Source: JBKPNX01 sp046732855 (lineage in GTDB: Bacteria > Pseudomonadota > Alphaproteobacteria > Geminicoccales > Geminicoccaceae). Taken from it: a DNA stretch of 5,568 bases. The position numbers and the translations under genes are program-made. Where the stretch lies: NCBI GenBank assembly GCA_046732855.1, contig JBKPNX010000082.1, positions 1 through 5,568 of the forward strand, given 5' to 3'. The notes below the pieces were generated by a model that worked only from the letters and a program-made list of their open reading frames with translations, made no database searches and had not been told where the DNA came from. Positions 1-5,568 of the stretch are shown in pieces (within the stretch, counting starts at the first letter, position 1; every line of letters starts with the position of its first letter).

Positions 1-642
1 GCCGCGCGCCCGCCGCGCGATCTCGACCGCGCCGGCGCGGGTCAGCGGCAGGCTGAGGATCGCCGCGCCGCGCACCACGATCGCCTCGAGTTCGGCGTGA
101 TCGTAAAAATGCAGGCGCGAGAGGATGCCGAAGCGATCGCGCAGCGGCGTGGTCAGGAGCCCGGTGCGCGTGGTCGCGCCGATCAGCGTGAATGGCGGCA
201 GGTCGATCCGGACCGAGCGCGCCGCCGGGCCCTCGCCGATCATCAGATCCAGCTGGAACTCCTCAAGCGCCGGATAGAGGATCTCCTCGACCGCGGGCGC
301 GAGACGATGGATCTCGTCGATGAACAGCACGTCGCGCGGCTGCAGGTTGGTGAGCTGCGCGGCGAGGTCGCCCGCGCGCGCGATCACCGGGCCCGAGGTC
401 AGGCGGAAGCCGACCCCGAGCTCGACCGCGATGATCTGGGCGAGCGTGGTCTTGCCGAGCCCGGGCGGGCCCGCGAGCAGGACGTGGTCGAGCGCCTCGC
501 GCCGCTGCCGCGCCGCATCGATGAACACGCGCAGGTTATGGCACAGCTGGGTCTGGCCGATGAACTCGGCGAGGCGCTGCGGGCGCAGCGAGAGTTCCGC
601 ATCCGCCGGCGCCGCCTCGGGACTGACCAAGCGCTCGTTCAT
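1..642 (-). CDS. ruvB: Holliday junction branch-migration ATPase RuvB, 5' part (first 214 codons)
   Basis: RuvB is the hexameric AAA+ motor that pumps DNA through the RuvA-bound Holliday junction. Reading from the ATG at 642-640 gives 214 uninterrupted residues that run off the left edge. The family is about 340 residues, so roughly the last third (sensor 2 onward and the winged helix) is missing from the window. Visible motifs are Walker A GPPGLGKT (58-65), Walker B LFIDEIH (106-112), sensor 1 GATTR (155-159) and the arginine-finger segment PLRDRFG (166-172). The last residues, RRARG, precede the sensor 2 stretch in E. coli RuvB. An in-frame TAG at 654-652 excludes a longer start, and the ATG at 642 is the first start after it. 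No strong Shine-Dalgarno sequence precedes it. Unusually, the gene upstream is not ruvA but a coiled-coil gene, so ruvB must either have its own promoter in the 133-bp gap or be read through from far upstream. Confidence 0.97.
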   Translation of the reverse strand, partial: MNERLVSPEAAPADAELSLRPQRLAEFIGQTQLCHNLRVFIDAARQRREALDHVLLAGPPGLGKTTLAQIIAVELGVGFRLTSGPVIARAGDLAAQLTNLQPRDVLFIDEIHRLAPAVEEILYPALEEFQLDLMIGEGPAARSVRIDLPPFTLIGATTRTGLLTTPLRDRFGILSRLHFYDHAELEAIVVRGAAILSLPLTRAGAVEIARRARG

Positions 643-662
643 GGGGTGGTTCTAACGGAAAC

Positions 663-672
663 CGTGCCGTGG
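663..672. repeat. Left copy of a 10-bp inverted repeat bordering the block between ruvB and ruvA
   Basis: CGTGCCGTGG on the plus strand is the exact reverse complement of CCACGGCACG at 3642-3651. This copy lies 20 bases from the ruvB start. It may be a remnant of the ends of an inserted segment, or a chance match in GC-rich DNA. Confidence 0.3.
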
Positions 673-775
673 ATCACGTCTACGCTGATCGAACAGCTGT
701 AGTGCGCGAAGAGCCGGCGGCCCCTTTGGTTCGCAGCTGTCAGACTGCCCAGATCCGATACCCGCGCCTGCCTCG

Positions 776-1273
776 CTAGAATGCTCCCTGCCGGACCAAC
801 ATGGCGATCACCGTGGCGAACTGGGCCAGCAGTATGCCTATGAACCAGCGCGTAATCCGTGTCTCGATACCGGCCATTTCCGTCCGCATCTCCGCAAAAC
901 GGGTGTCGATCTGCGCAAAACGGGTGTCGATCTGCGCAAAACGGGTGTTCAGCTCTGCCCGCAGCTCGGCGAAGCGGGTGTCCAGCTCCGCCCGCAGCTC
1001 GGCGATGCGGGTGTCCAGCTCCGCCCGCAGCTCGGCAAGTCGCAGGTGGACCTGGTTGAAGCGGGCCTCGCTCTCCATTCGCGCTTCGGCAAAGCGGGTA
1101 TCAACTTCGGCGAATCCGGTCTCAACCCTGATGTCGAGCCGTTGCAAACTCTGCCCGAGGTCGGCCAGCCGCCGGTCGTGGTCGGCCACCGCGACCGCAG
1201 CGCTGCGCGCCGACGCGTCGTCGGCCCCCGCCTTGATGAGGGCGTCATAGAGCTCGGCGATCATCGTGGCCAT
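776..1273 (-). CDS. Small coiled-coil protein with C-terminal membrane helix (CCDC90/DUF1640-like)
   Basis: This is a 165-residue protein of unknown function. Residues 1-40 form a short helical region (IAELYDALIKAGADD, then an Ala-rich stretch). Residues 41-140 are a long charged heptad-like coiled coil, and residues 143-161 (WFIGILLAQFATVIAMLV) are one hydrophobic helix near the C-terminus, so it is probably tail-anchored with the coil in the cytoplasm. The coil holds three copies of an 11-residue unit AELRAELDTR(I/F) at 80-112, followed by two copies of AQIDTRF at 113-126. The layout (short N-terminal helix, repetitive coil, terminal membrane anchor) resembles bacterial CCDC90/DUF1640-type proteins; that assignment is inference from architecture. 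I chose the ATG at 1273, preceded by GGGACGG about ten bases upstream. A TTG at 1312 in the same frame and the ATG at 1264 are alternatives. The gene lies between the decayed cyclase tail and ruvB, and nothing links it functionally to either. Confidence 0.8.
   Translation of the reverse strand: MATMIAELYDALIKAGADDASARSAAVAVADHDRRLADLGQSLQRLDIRVETGFAEVDTRFAEARMESEARFNQVHLRLAELRAELDTRIAELRAELDTRFAELRAELNTRFAQIDTRFAQIDTRFAEMRTEMAGIETRITRWFIGILLAQFATVIAMLVRQGAF
893..1048 (-). repeat. Tandem repeats inside the coiled-coil gene: 3 x 21 bp then 3 x 33 bp
   Basis: Two adjoining tandem arrays are seen. The 21-bp unit beginning CGCAAAACGGGTGTCGATCT on the plus strand occurs at 893-913, 914-934 and, diverged at its end, 935-955. 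A 33-bp unit beginning CAGCTC(T/C)GCCCGCAGCTCGG occurs at 950-982, 983-1015 and, diverged at its end, 1016-1048. The arrays overlap slightly at 950-955. Both unit lengths are multiples of three, so they add or remove whole 7- and 11-residue coiled-coil segments without breaking the frame. The near-identity of neighbouring copies at the DNA level points to recent slippage or unequal recombination. Confidence 0.93.
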
Positions 1274-1311
1274 GGTCTGGTGACCGTCCCGATGGGGCGA
1301 CTGCTTGCGCA

Positions 1312-1340
1312 AGAATGCCGTGCCAGGCCTCGGTTTACAA
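1312..1340 (-). promoter_or_regulatory. Candidate promoter for the coiled-coil gene (weak)
   Basis: In the 182-bp gap between the cyclase tail and the coiled-coil gene, the minus strand shows TTGTAA (1340-1335), a 17-bp spacer and CATTCT (1317-1312). These match the sigma-70 consensus hexamers at four and three positions. Transcription would start about 30 bases before the ATG at 1273. The matches are weak and this is only a candidate. The rest of the gap shows nothing convincing. Confidence 0.18.
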
Positions 1341-1455
1341 GGCGGGCCAGATGGGACTGGTCAGTCGGACGCGGCCGCCGGGAGGCTGCCATGGCCTCCG
1401 CACGGCAAACGTGGTTCGGACAAGCGCGAAGGCACGAACGAAGCGCTACGCCCGA

Positions 1456-2113
1456 TCATTCCGGTTCGACGCCGACCCTGCGCAAGAGCTCGATGAACCT
1501 GGGGTCGGAACGCAGCGGATCAAACACCGGGAAGACGTTCAGCCAAAGCAATTCATGCGAGCCGGCACGCTCGTCATAGTCCCGCCATAGTGCTTCGATC
1601 GCTTTCTCGTTGTCGCCGAGACCGACATAAAGTGGCGCAAAGGCGTACGGCAGCACATATTGCCCCTCGCGCGCTCCTGCAACGTGTTGAGGACCTCCAG
1701 CGCATTGTCGCGCTGGCCCGCCATTCCGTAGGCGTAGCCGAGATAGCCCAATGCGGTGTCGTAGCCATCGGTCAGAGCAACGTACTTTCCATCTCACGCA
1801 ATGGCTTCGTCATGCATGCCCTTCTGCACGTATACCTCGCCCAAGCCGCGATGCCCGTCGATCGCGTCCCGCTCCAGCTCGATCGATCTCTCAAGATATT
1901 TGATCGCGGAATCGTATTGTCGCGCCATGTGATAGACCCATCCCACGTCGAGCAGATACAGCACAGAAACCGGATCAAGCTCGACCGCGCGCCTCACTTC
2001 GGCGATAGCCTCCTCATGCCGGCCCATTGGTGGCAGATACATTATGCCGTACAACTCATGGGCGAGGGCAGAATTCGGCGCCAGTTTCACAGCCTGCTCG
2101 TAGCTAGCCGGGT
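1456..2113 (-). pseudogene. Frameshifted TPR tail of the adenylate cyclase
   Basis: This stretch continues the TPR region of the upstream cyclase, but its coding is spread over three frames. From about 2108 the second frame reads ASYEQAVKLAPNSALAHELYG and on to EVYVQKGMHDEAIA, with a stop at 1796-1794. From 1795 another frame gives EMESTLL, with a stop at 1774-1772. From 1775 the earlier frame resumes with LTDGYDTALGYLGYAYGMAG up to about 1668. From 1668 the third frame reads EGQYVLPYAFAPLYVGLGD to RRVGVEPE and a TGA at 1458-1456. Simple repairs are one missing base near 2108, one extra base near 1796, one missing base near 1775 and one missing base near 1668. The restored protein would be about 705 residues. 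The closing segment, with FDPLRSDPRF and a terminal RRVG, is the typical C-terminus of TolB-like/TPR cyclases. Real decay is favoured because the neighbouring ruv and yebC genes have no frameshifts; sequencing error remains possible. Confidence 0.85.
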
Positions 2114-3571
2114 GCGCGGATGGTCGTAGTCCAAATACTGACTCATCGTCGCTGCCGCCAAATGGGCCTCGACAATCGTGTCGTCGAACTCCAGAGCCTT
2201 CTCTGCAGCAGCCCTCGATTTTTGAAAGGCGTCTCGCGGCGTGAGAAGACTGGAGTTCCCAAGCTGCTGATAAGCGCCTGCTATGCCACTGTAGGCTTGG
2301 GCAAAGTCTGGGTCGTGCTCAAGCGCCCGTTCGAAATAAGAGATGCTATTCTTCAGTCCTTCTTTCCTTACCTTATGGAACAGAGAGAGACCCTGCAAAT
2401 ACAGCTGATGCGCCTCCAGATTTTGCGTCCCCTGCTCTTCTAGCTGGCGTTTCTCGCCAGGCCCGAGCGTCACCTCGAGCGCGTCGGCAACGCTTTCGGC
2501 AACGGCGCTCTGGATCGCGAACACGTCGTCGAGGGTACGGTCGTAGTCCTGCGACCAGAGGTGACCCTGGCTCTCGACATCCACCAGCTGCGCGGTGATC
2601 CGCAGCCGGTCGCCGGCCTTGCGCACGCTGCCCTCGAGGATCGTGCCGACCCGCAGCTCCCGGCCGATCTCGGCAATGCTCTTGCCGGTGTTCTTGTACT
2701 GCATGACCGAAGTGCGCGCGATGACCTCGAGGTCACGCAGGAGCGACAGTTTCGAGATCAGCTCCTCGGTCATGCCATCCGAGAAATACTCGTTCTCGGC
2801 ATCAGTGCTCATGTTCATGAACGGCAGCACCGCCAAGCGGTACTTGTCGAGGGACTCCTGTGGAGCGACGACGGGTGTCGTGGCGGCCGTCACCGGCGTC
2901 GCGGCCTGGTCGGGCGATGGCGACGCGCGGCCGGCCGAGCGCCACCACAGCCCGGCGCCGGCGGCCGCGACCAGGAGCAGAACAGTTGCAGCCGCAGCCG
3001 TCCACACCAGCCGTATGCGCCAGGGCCGGATTCTACCGGGCGCTACTGCCGCCGCGCCATTCGGGACGACCCGGAACACGTGCACCGGGCGCGGGATGTT
3101 CTTGACCCGGCGCTCGCCCAGATCCACGAATCGATAGGGTAGCTTGTCCTGCACGTGGTCGCGCACGGTGCGCGAGATCAGGACGCCGCCCGGCTCCGCC
3201 AGCGCCTCGAGCCGTGCGGCGACGTTGACGCCGTCCCCGTGAATGTCCTCGCCCTCGATGATCACGTCGCCGAGGTTGACCCCGATCCGCAATGCGATGC
3301 GCTTGTCTTCCGGCAGCTCGCGCTGGCGTTCGGCCACGCCCTGCTGCAGCTCGACCGCGCACTGCACCGCCTCGACCACGCTTGCGAATTCCGCGAGCGC
3401 GCCGTCGCCCATGAGCTTGACGATGCGGCCATCCAGCCCGGCCACGAGCGGCCCGATGAGGTCGCTCTGAAGCGTCTTCAGACGCGCGTGGGTCCCCGCC
3501 TCGTCGGCCGCCATGAGCCGGCTGTAGCCGACCACGTCCGCAGCCAGGATCGCGGCCAGCCTGCGCGCCAT
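2087..3571 (-). CDS. Membrane-anchored class III adenylate cyclase with TolB-like domain and TPRs, truncated by frameshift
   Basis: This reading frame gives 494 residues. Residues 1-168 are a class III nucleotidyl cyclase domain that would make cAMP from ATP. It has metal-binding Asp12 (AADVVGYSRLM) and Asp56 (KLMGDGALAEF), the likely adenine-contacting Lys52, and the NxxxR motif at Asn116 to Arg120 (GVNVAARLEAL). Residues 187-209 form one hydrophobic helix, followed by a Pro/Ala/Thr-rich linker. Residues 244-370 match the TolB-like domain (LAVLPFMNMS, YFSDGMTEELI, GTILEGSVRKAGDRLRITAQL). TPRs begin near residue 384. The frame then leaves the conserved sequence after DHPRTR and stops at 2089-2087, so about 210 TPR residues are lost. 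The start at 3571 matches the usual beginning ARRLAAILAADVVGYSR and has GGA eight bases upstream; an ATG at 3637 in the same frame lacks a ribosome site. All catalytic residues remain, so a truncated enzyme could still be active, but without the full TPR module regulation is likely altered. Confidence 0.88.
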   Translation of the reverse strand: MARRLAAILAADVVGYSRLMAADEAGTHARLKTLQSDLIGPLVAGLDGRIVKLMGDGALAEFASVVEAVQCAVELQQGVAERQRELPEDKRIALRIGVNLGDVIIEGEDIHGDGVNVAARLEALAEPGGVLISRTVRDHVQDKLPYRFVDLGERRVKNIPRPVHVFRVVPNGAAAVAPGRIRPWRIRLVWTAAAATVLLLVAAAGAGLWWRSAGRASPSPDQAATPVTAATTPVVAPQESLDKYRLAVLPFMNMSTDAENEYFSDGMTEELISKLSLLRDLEVIARTSVMQYKNTGKSIAEIGRELRVGTILEGSVRKAGDRLRITAQLVDVESQGHLWSQDYDRTLDDVFAIQSAVAESVADALEVTLGPGEKRQLEEQGTQNLEAHQLYLQGLSLFHKVRKEGLKNSISYFERALEHDPDFAQAYSGIAGAYQQLGNSSLLTPRDAFQKSRAAAEKALEFDDTIVEAHLAAATMSQYLDYDHPRTRLATSRL

Positions 3572-3601
3572 CAATCTGATCCGCGACACAATCGCAACGC
3601 G

Positions 3602-3607
3602 ATGATA
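3602..3607 (-). promoter_or_regulatory. Candidate -10 element for the cyclase gene (weak)
   Basis: In the 90-bp gap between the ruvA stop and the cyclase start, the minus strand carries TATCAT, five of six matches to TATAAT, about 30 bases before the ATG at 3571. No good -35 hexamer lies at the right distance, so this may only be a chance match. A separate promoter is plausible because the cyclase is not overlapped by ruvA. Confidence 0.15.
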
Positions 3608-3641
3608 AGCGCAAGCGGCTGGCGAAACCAGCGCCATGCGG

Positions 3642-3651
3642 CCACGGCACG
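3642..3651. repeat. Right copy of the 10-bp inverted repeat bordering the block between ruvB and ruvA
   Basis: CCACGGCACG on the plus strand is the exact reverse complement of the copy at 663-672. It lies ten bases beyond the ruvA stop codon. The match does not extend on either side, and I saw no transposase gene between the copies. Confidence 0.3.
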
Positions 3652-3661
3652 CCGCCAGGAC

Positions 3662-4273
3662 TCAGGCCCTGGCCAGCTCCTGCAGGCCGCTGCGGATCAG
3701 CGCGTCGAGCGGGGCGGCGGTGCCGAGCGCGGCGGCGGCTTTGGCGATCGCTTCGTGGGCCTCGCTGCGCCCGTAACCGAGATTGACCAGGGCCGAGACC
3801 GCATCGTCGGCGGGGCCGCCGATTGCCGCGACGGGCGCGCCGGGCGATGGAGCGCCCACCGGGCCGGGCAGATCGGTCAGGCGGTCCCGGAGGTCGCTCG
3901 CGATCCGGCCGGCGAGGCGCGGCCCGACGCCGCTCGCGCGCGCCAGCGCCGCCTTGTCCTGGGCCGCCACCGCACGCGCCAGCTCGTCCGGGCCGAGCAC
4001 CGAGAGGATCGCCAGCGCGACCCGCGCGCCGACGCCCTGCACCGTCTGCAGCAGTCGGAACCAGGCGCGCTCGGCGCCGCTGCGAAAGCCGTAGAGCGTG
4101 ATGCTGTCGTCGCGCACCTGGGTCTCGATCAACAGGTCCACCGCTTCGCCGGGCCGGGGCAACGCTGCGAGCGTGCGCGTCGGGCACGCCACCAGATAGC
4201 CGACCCCGCCGACATCGATCACGGCGTGATCCTCAGAAAGCGAGTCGAGCGTGCCGCGCAGGCGTGCGATCAC
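3662..4273 (-). CDS. ruvA: Holliday junction DNA helicase subunit RuvA
   Basis: RuvA is the tetrameric protein that binds the four-way junction, holds it open and square, and loads RuvB. The 203-residue product has the same length as E. coli RuvA. Residues 1-64 are the OB-fold domain I (IARLRGTLDSL, VGYLVACPTRTLAAL, ITLYGF), with the acidic pin at Asp55-Asp56, which matches Glu55-Asp56 of E. coli. Two helix-hairpin-helix motifs follow, around 75-90 (QTVQGVGARVALAIL) and 110-132 (ARASGVGPRLAGRIASDL). After a Pro/Gly/Ala-rich linker (about 135-155) comes domain III, which contacts RuvB (DDAVSALVNLGYGRSEAHEAI). The start is GTG at 4273-4271, preceded by GAGG seven bases upstream, and it overlaps the ruvC stop by four bases (GTGA). 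This points to coupled translation. ruvB does not follow: 90 bases after the stop comes the cyclase gene. Confidence 0.97.
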   Translation of the reverse strand: MIARLRGTLDSLSEDHAVIDVGGVGYLVACPTRTLAALPRPGEAVDLLIETQVRDDSITLYGFRSGAERAWFRLLQTVQGVGARVALAILSVLGPDELARAVAAQDKAALARASGVGPRLAGRIASDLRDRLTDLPGPVGAPSPGAPVAAIGGPADDAVSALVNLGYGRSEAHEAIAKAAAALGTAAPLDALIRSGLQELARA

Positions 4274-4797
4274 CCGGCGGCCTCGAGCACGGCTCGGTCG
4301 CGCGCGACGGCCTGGTCCAGCCGGGCGCGCGCCGCGTGATGGTGCGCATGACAGATCGCGACCGCGAGCGCGTCGGCGGCGTCGCCGCTCAGCCGGGCGC
4401 TGCCGGGCAGCAGCACGCGCACCATCATGGCGACCTGGCGCTTCTGCGCCGCGCCGGTGCCGACCACGGCGCGCTTGACCGTCTTGGCGGCGTACTCGGT
4501 GACCGCGAGCCCGGCGTGCGCGGCGGCGAGCAGCACCACGCCCCGCGCCTGCCCGAGCTTCAGCGAGGAAGCGGCATTGATGTTGACCACGGTCTCCTCG
4601 ACCGCCGCGGCGCTCGGCCGCTGCAGCGCGACCACCTCGCGCAGGCCGCGATAGAGCGCGTCCAGGCGCGACGCCAGGTCGCCCGCGGGGTCGGTCGCCA
4701 CCACCCCGGCATCGACGAAGCGCAGCACATTGTCCCGGGCCTCGACCACGCCCCAGCCGGTGCGGCGCAGCCCGGGGTCGAGGCCGAGCAAGCGCAT
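4270..4797 (-). CDS. ruvC: Holliday junction resolvase RuvC
   Basis: RuvC is the dimeric endonuclease that makes paired nicks across a Holliday junction. The product is 175 residues, the usual size. The RNase H-like fold shows all four catalytic acidic residues: Asp7 (LGLDPGLRRTGWG), Glu67 (AVEETVVN), and Asp139 and Asp142 (SGDAADALAVAI). The segment SLKLGQARGVVL (79-90) is the family signature, and EYAAKTVKRAVVGTGAAQK (101-119) follows as in other RuvC proteins. One position is unusual: where E. coli has Phe69, which stacks on bases at the crossover, this protein has Val70. The ATG at 4797-4795 shares one base with the yebC stop (TGATG), and the gene's own stop overlaps the ruvA start, so the three genes form a tight operon. 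Confidence 0.97.
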   Translation of the reverse strand: MRLLGLDPGLRRTGWGVVEARDNVLRFVDAGVVATDPAGDLASRLDALYRGLREVVALQRPSAAAVEETVVNINAASSLKLGQARGVVLLAAAHAGLAVTEYAAKTVKRAVVGTGAAQKRQVAMMVRVLLPGSARLSGDAADALAVAICHAHHHAARARLDQAVARDRAVLEAAG

Positions 4798-5543
4798 CAG
4801 GCCGAGAGCCGCTCGAGCACGGCGTCGTCGACTTCGAAGTTGGCGACCACCCGCTGGACGTCTTCGCTGTCGTCGAGGATCTCGAACAACCGGAACAGAG
4901 TCTCGGCCTGGTCTTCATCAATCGACACGGTGGCCTGAGGACGCCAGCCGAGCCGCGCCGCTTCGGGCGGGCCCAGCCGCGCCTCGAGAGCGTCGCGGAC
5001 CGTGGCGAGGTCGTCAGGCGCGCAGGTGATCTCGTGCCCGTCCTCGCTCGAGCGGCAGTCGTCGGCGCCGGCCTCGATCGCGGCTTCGAGCATCTCGTCG
5101 GCGGTGGCGACGTCGGCGCCGTAGCGGATCTCGCCGACCCGCTCGAACTGATAAGCGACGCTGCCGCTCTCGCCGAGCGAGCCGCCGAGCCTGGAGAACG
5201 CGGCGCGCACCTCGGCGGCGGTACGGTTTCGATTGTCGGTCAGCGTCTCGACGATGACGGCGACCCCGCCGGGCCCGTAGCCTTCGTAGCGCACCTCCTC
5301 GTAGGCCTCGTCGTCGGCGCCCGAGGCGCGCCGGATGGCGCGCTCGATGTTGTCCTTGGGCACATTGGCCGCGCGCGCCGCCTGCAAGGCCGAGCGCAGG
5401 CGCGGATTGGCCGTGGGATCCGGCAGGCCGGAGCGCGCCGCCACCTGGACCTCGCGGATCAGCCGGGTGAACTCGCGCGCCCGCTTGGCGTCCTGGCGCC
5501 CCTTGCGGTGCATGATGTTCTTGAACTGCGAATGACCGGCCAT
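4797..5543 (-). CDS. yebC: YebC/PmpR (TACO1) family protein
   Basis: This 248-residue protein is close in length to E. coli YebC (246). It opens with MAGHSQFKNIMHRKGRQD, the alphaproteobacterial form of the family signature. Other conserved blocks are NPRLRSALQAARAANVPKDN (46-65), YEGYGPGGVAVIVE (86-99), LTDNRNRTAAEVRAAFS (101-117), GGSLGESGSVAYQFE (120-134) and AAIEAGADD (154-162). The family was first described as DNA-binding regulators (PmpR in Pseudomonas). More recent work ties YebC and mitochondrial TACO1 to relief of ribosome stalling at proline-rich stretches, so the product is best called YebC family rather than assigned one role. The ATG at 5543 follows a purine-rich AGAGAGA three bases upstream, a slightly close ribosome site. 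Only 25 bases upstream are in the window, so the operon promoter is not seen. The stop overlaps the ruvC start, an arrangement shared by many proteobacteria. Confidence 0.96.
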   Translation of the reverse strand: MAGHSQFKNIMHRKGRQDAKRAREFTRLIREVQVAARSGLPDPTANPRLRSALQAARAANVPKDNIERAIRRASGADDEAYEEVRYEGYGPGGVAVIVETLTDNRNRTAAEVRAAFSRLGGSLGESGSVAYQFERVGEIRYGADVATADEMLEAAIEAGADDCRSSEDGHEITCAPDDLATVRDALEARLGPPEAARLGWRPQATVSIDEDQAETLFRLFEILDDSEDVQRVVANFEVDDAVLERLSA

Positions 5544-5568
5544 GATTCTCTCTGTGCGGTAGTGTCCC

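Noticed and set aside
680..694. Possible LexA-like site GTTC-N7-GTAG on the minus strand upstream of ruvB
   Set aside because: The alphaproteobacterial LexA box is GTTC-N7-GTTC; the second half matches only two of four bases, so SOS control cannot be claimed.
97..702. Plus-strand open frame (201 codons) opposite ruvB
   Set aside because: It lies antisense to the clear RuvB Walker motifs and its product is low-complexity and rich in Arg, Glu and Ala.
1381..1399. Hairpin GGAGGC-7-GCCTCC after the cyclase tail region
   Set aside because: The stem is only six base pairs and no T tract follows on either strand, so it is not a supported terminator.
1046..1579. Plus-strand open frame across the gap between the coiled-coil gene and the cyclase tail
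   Set aside because: It overlaps coding sequence on both sides in antisense and its product resembles no family I recognise.
2100..2116. Programmed -1 frameshift as an explanation for the first frame change in the cyclase
   Set aside because: No classic slippery heptamer is present at the shift, and three further frame changes follow, which fits decay or error better than recoding.
3618..3632. Hairpin GCTGG-5-CCAGC after ruvA
   Set aside because: The stem is five base pairs, there is no U tract, and it lies close to the likely cyclase promoter; not convincing as a terminator.
3033..4187. Minus-strand open frame (384 codons) spanning ruvA and the cyclase start
   Set aside because: It is out of frame with both genes and extremely rich in Arg, Gly and Ala; both real genes have clear family motifs in other frames.
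3155..4339. Long plus-strand open frame (394 codons) opposite ruvA and the cyclase
   Set aside because: It is antisense to two well-conserved genes, has an Arg/Ala/His-rich composition typical of GC-rich shadow frames, and shows no recognisable motif.

Overview
The window looks like a chromosomal segment of a high-GC alphaproteobacterium. The best clues are the N-terminus of the YebC protein (MAGHSQFKNIMHRKGRQD), which is the alphaproteobacterial form, the gene order yebC-ruvC-ruvA-ruvB, and a TolB-like/TPR adenylate cyclase of a type that is abundant in Rhizobiales and Rhodospirillales. The order within the class cannot be settled from this sequence.

Every supported gene lies on the minus strand, so transcription runs from right to left. 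At the right are yebC (4797-5543), ruvC (4270-4797) and ruvA (3662-4273). These are packed with overlapping stop and start codons and are almost certainly one translationally coupled operon. At the left edge is the 5' part of ruvB (642 down to 1), with its sensor 2 region and winged helix outside the window. Together these encode the Holliday-junction machinery: RuvA binds and opens the junction, RuvB drives branch migration and RuvC cuts. The upstream gene encodes a YebC/TACO1-family protein.

ruvA and ruvB normally sit next to each other. Here they are separated by about 3 kb holding two unrelated genes. The first is a membrane-anchored class III adenylate cyclase with a TolB-like domain and TPRs. 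Its catalytic half is intact (2087-3571), but its TPR tail (1456-2113) is broken by four single-base indels. The second (776-1273) encodes a small coiled-coil protein with a C-terminal membrane helix, built on 33-bp and 21-bp tandem DNA repeats. The cyclase's TPR part is visibly poorer in G+C than its catalytic part. A 10-bp inverted repeat lies close to the two borders of the intervening block.

No RNA genes, CRISPR arrays, intact insertion sequences or convincing rho-independent terminators were seen. The most notable points are the split ruvA/ruvB pair, the half-decayed cyclase and a Val in RuvC at the position of the E. coli stacking residue Phe69. I do not see a clear, previously undescribed multi-gene system.
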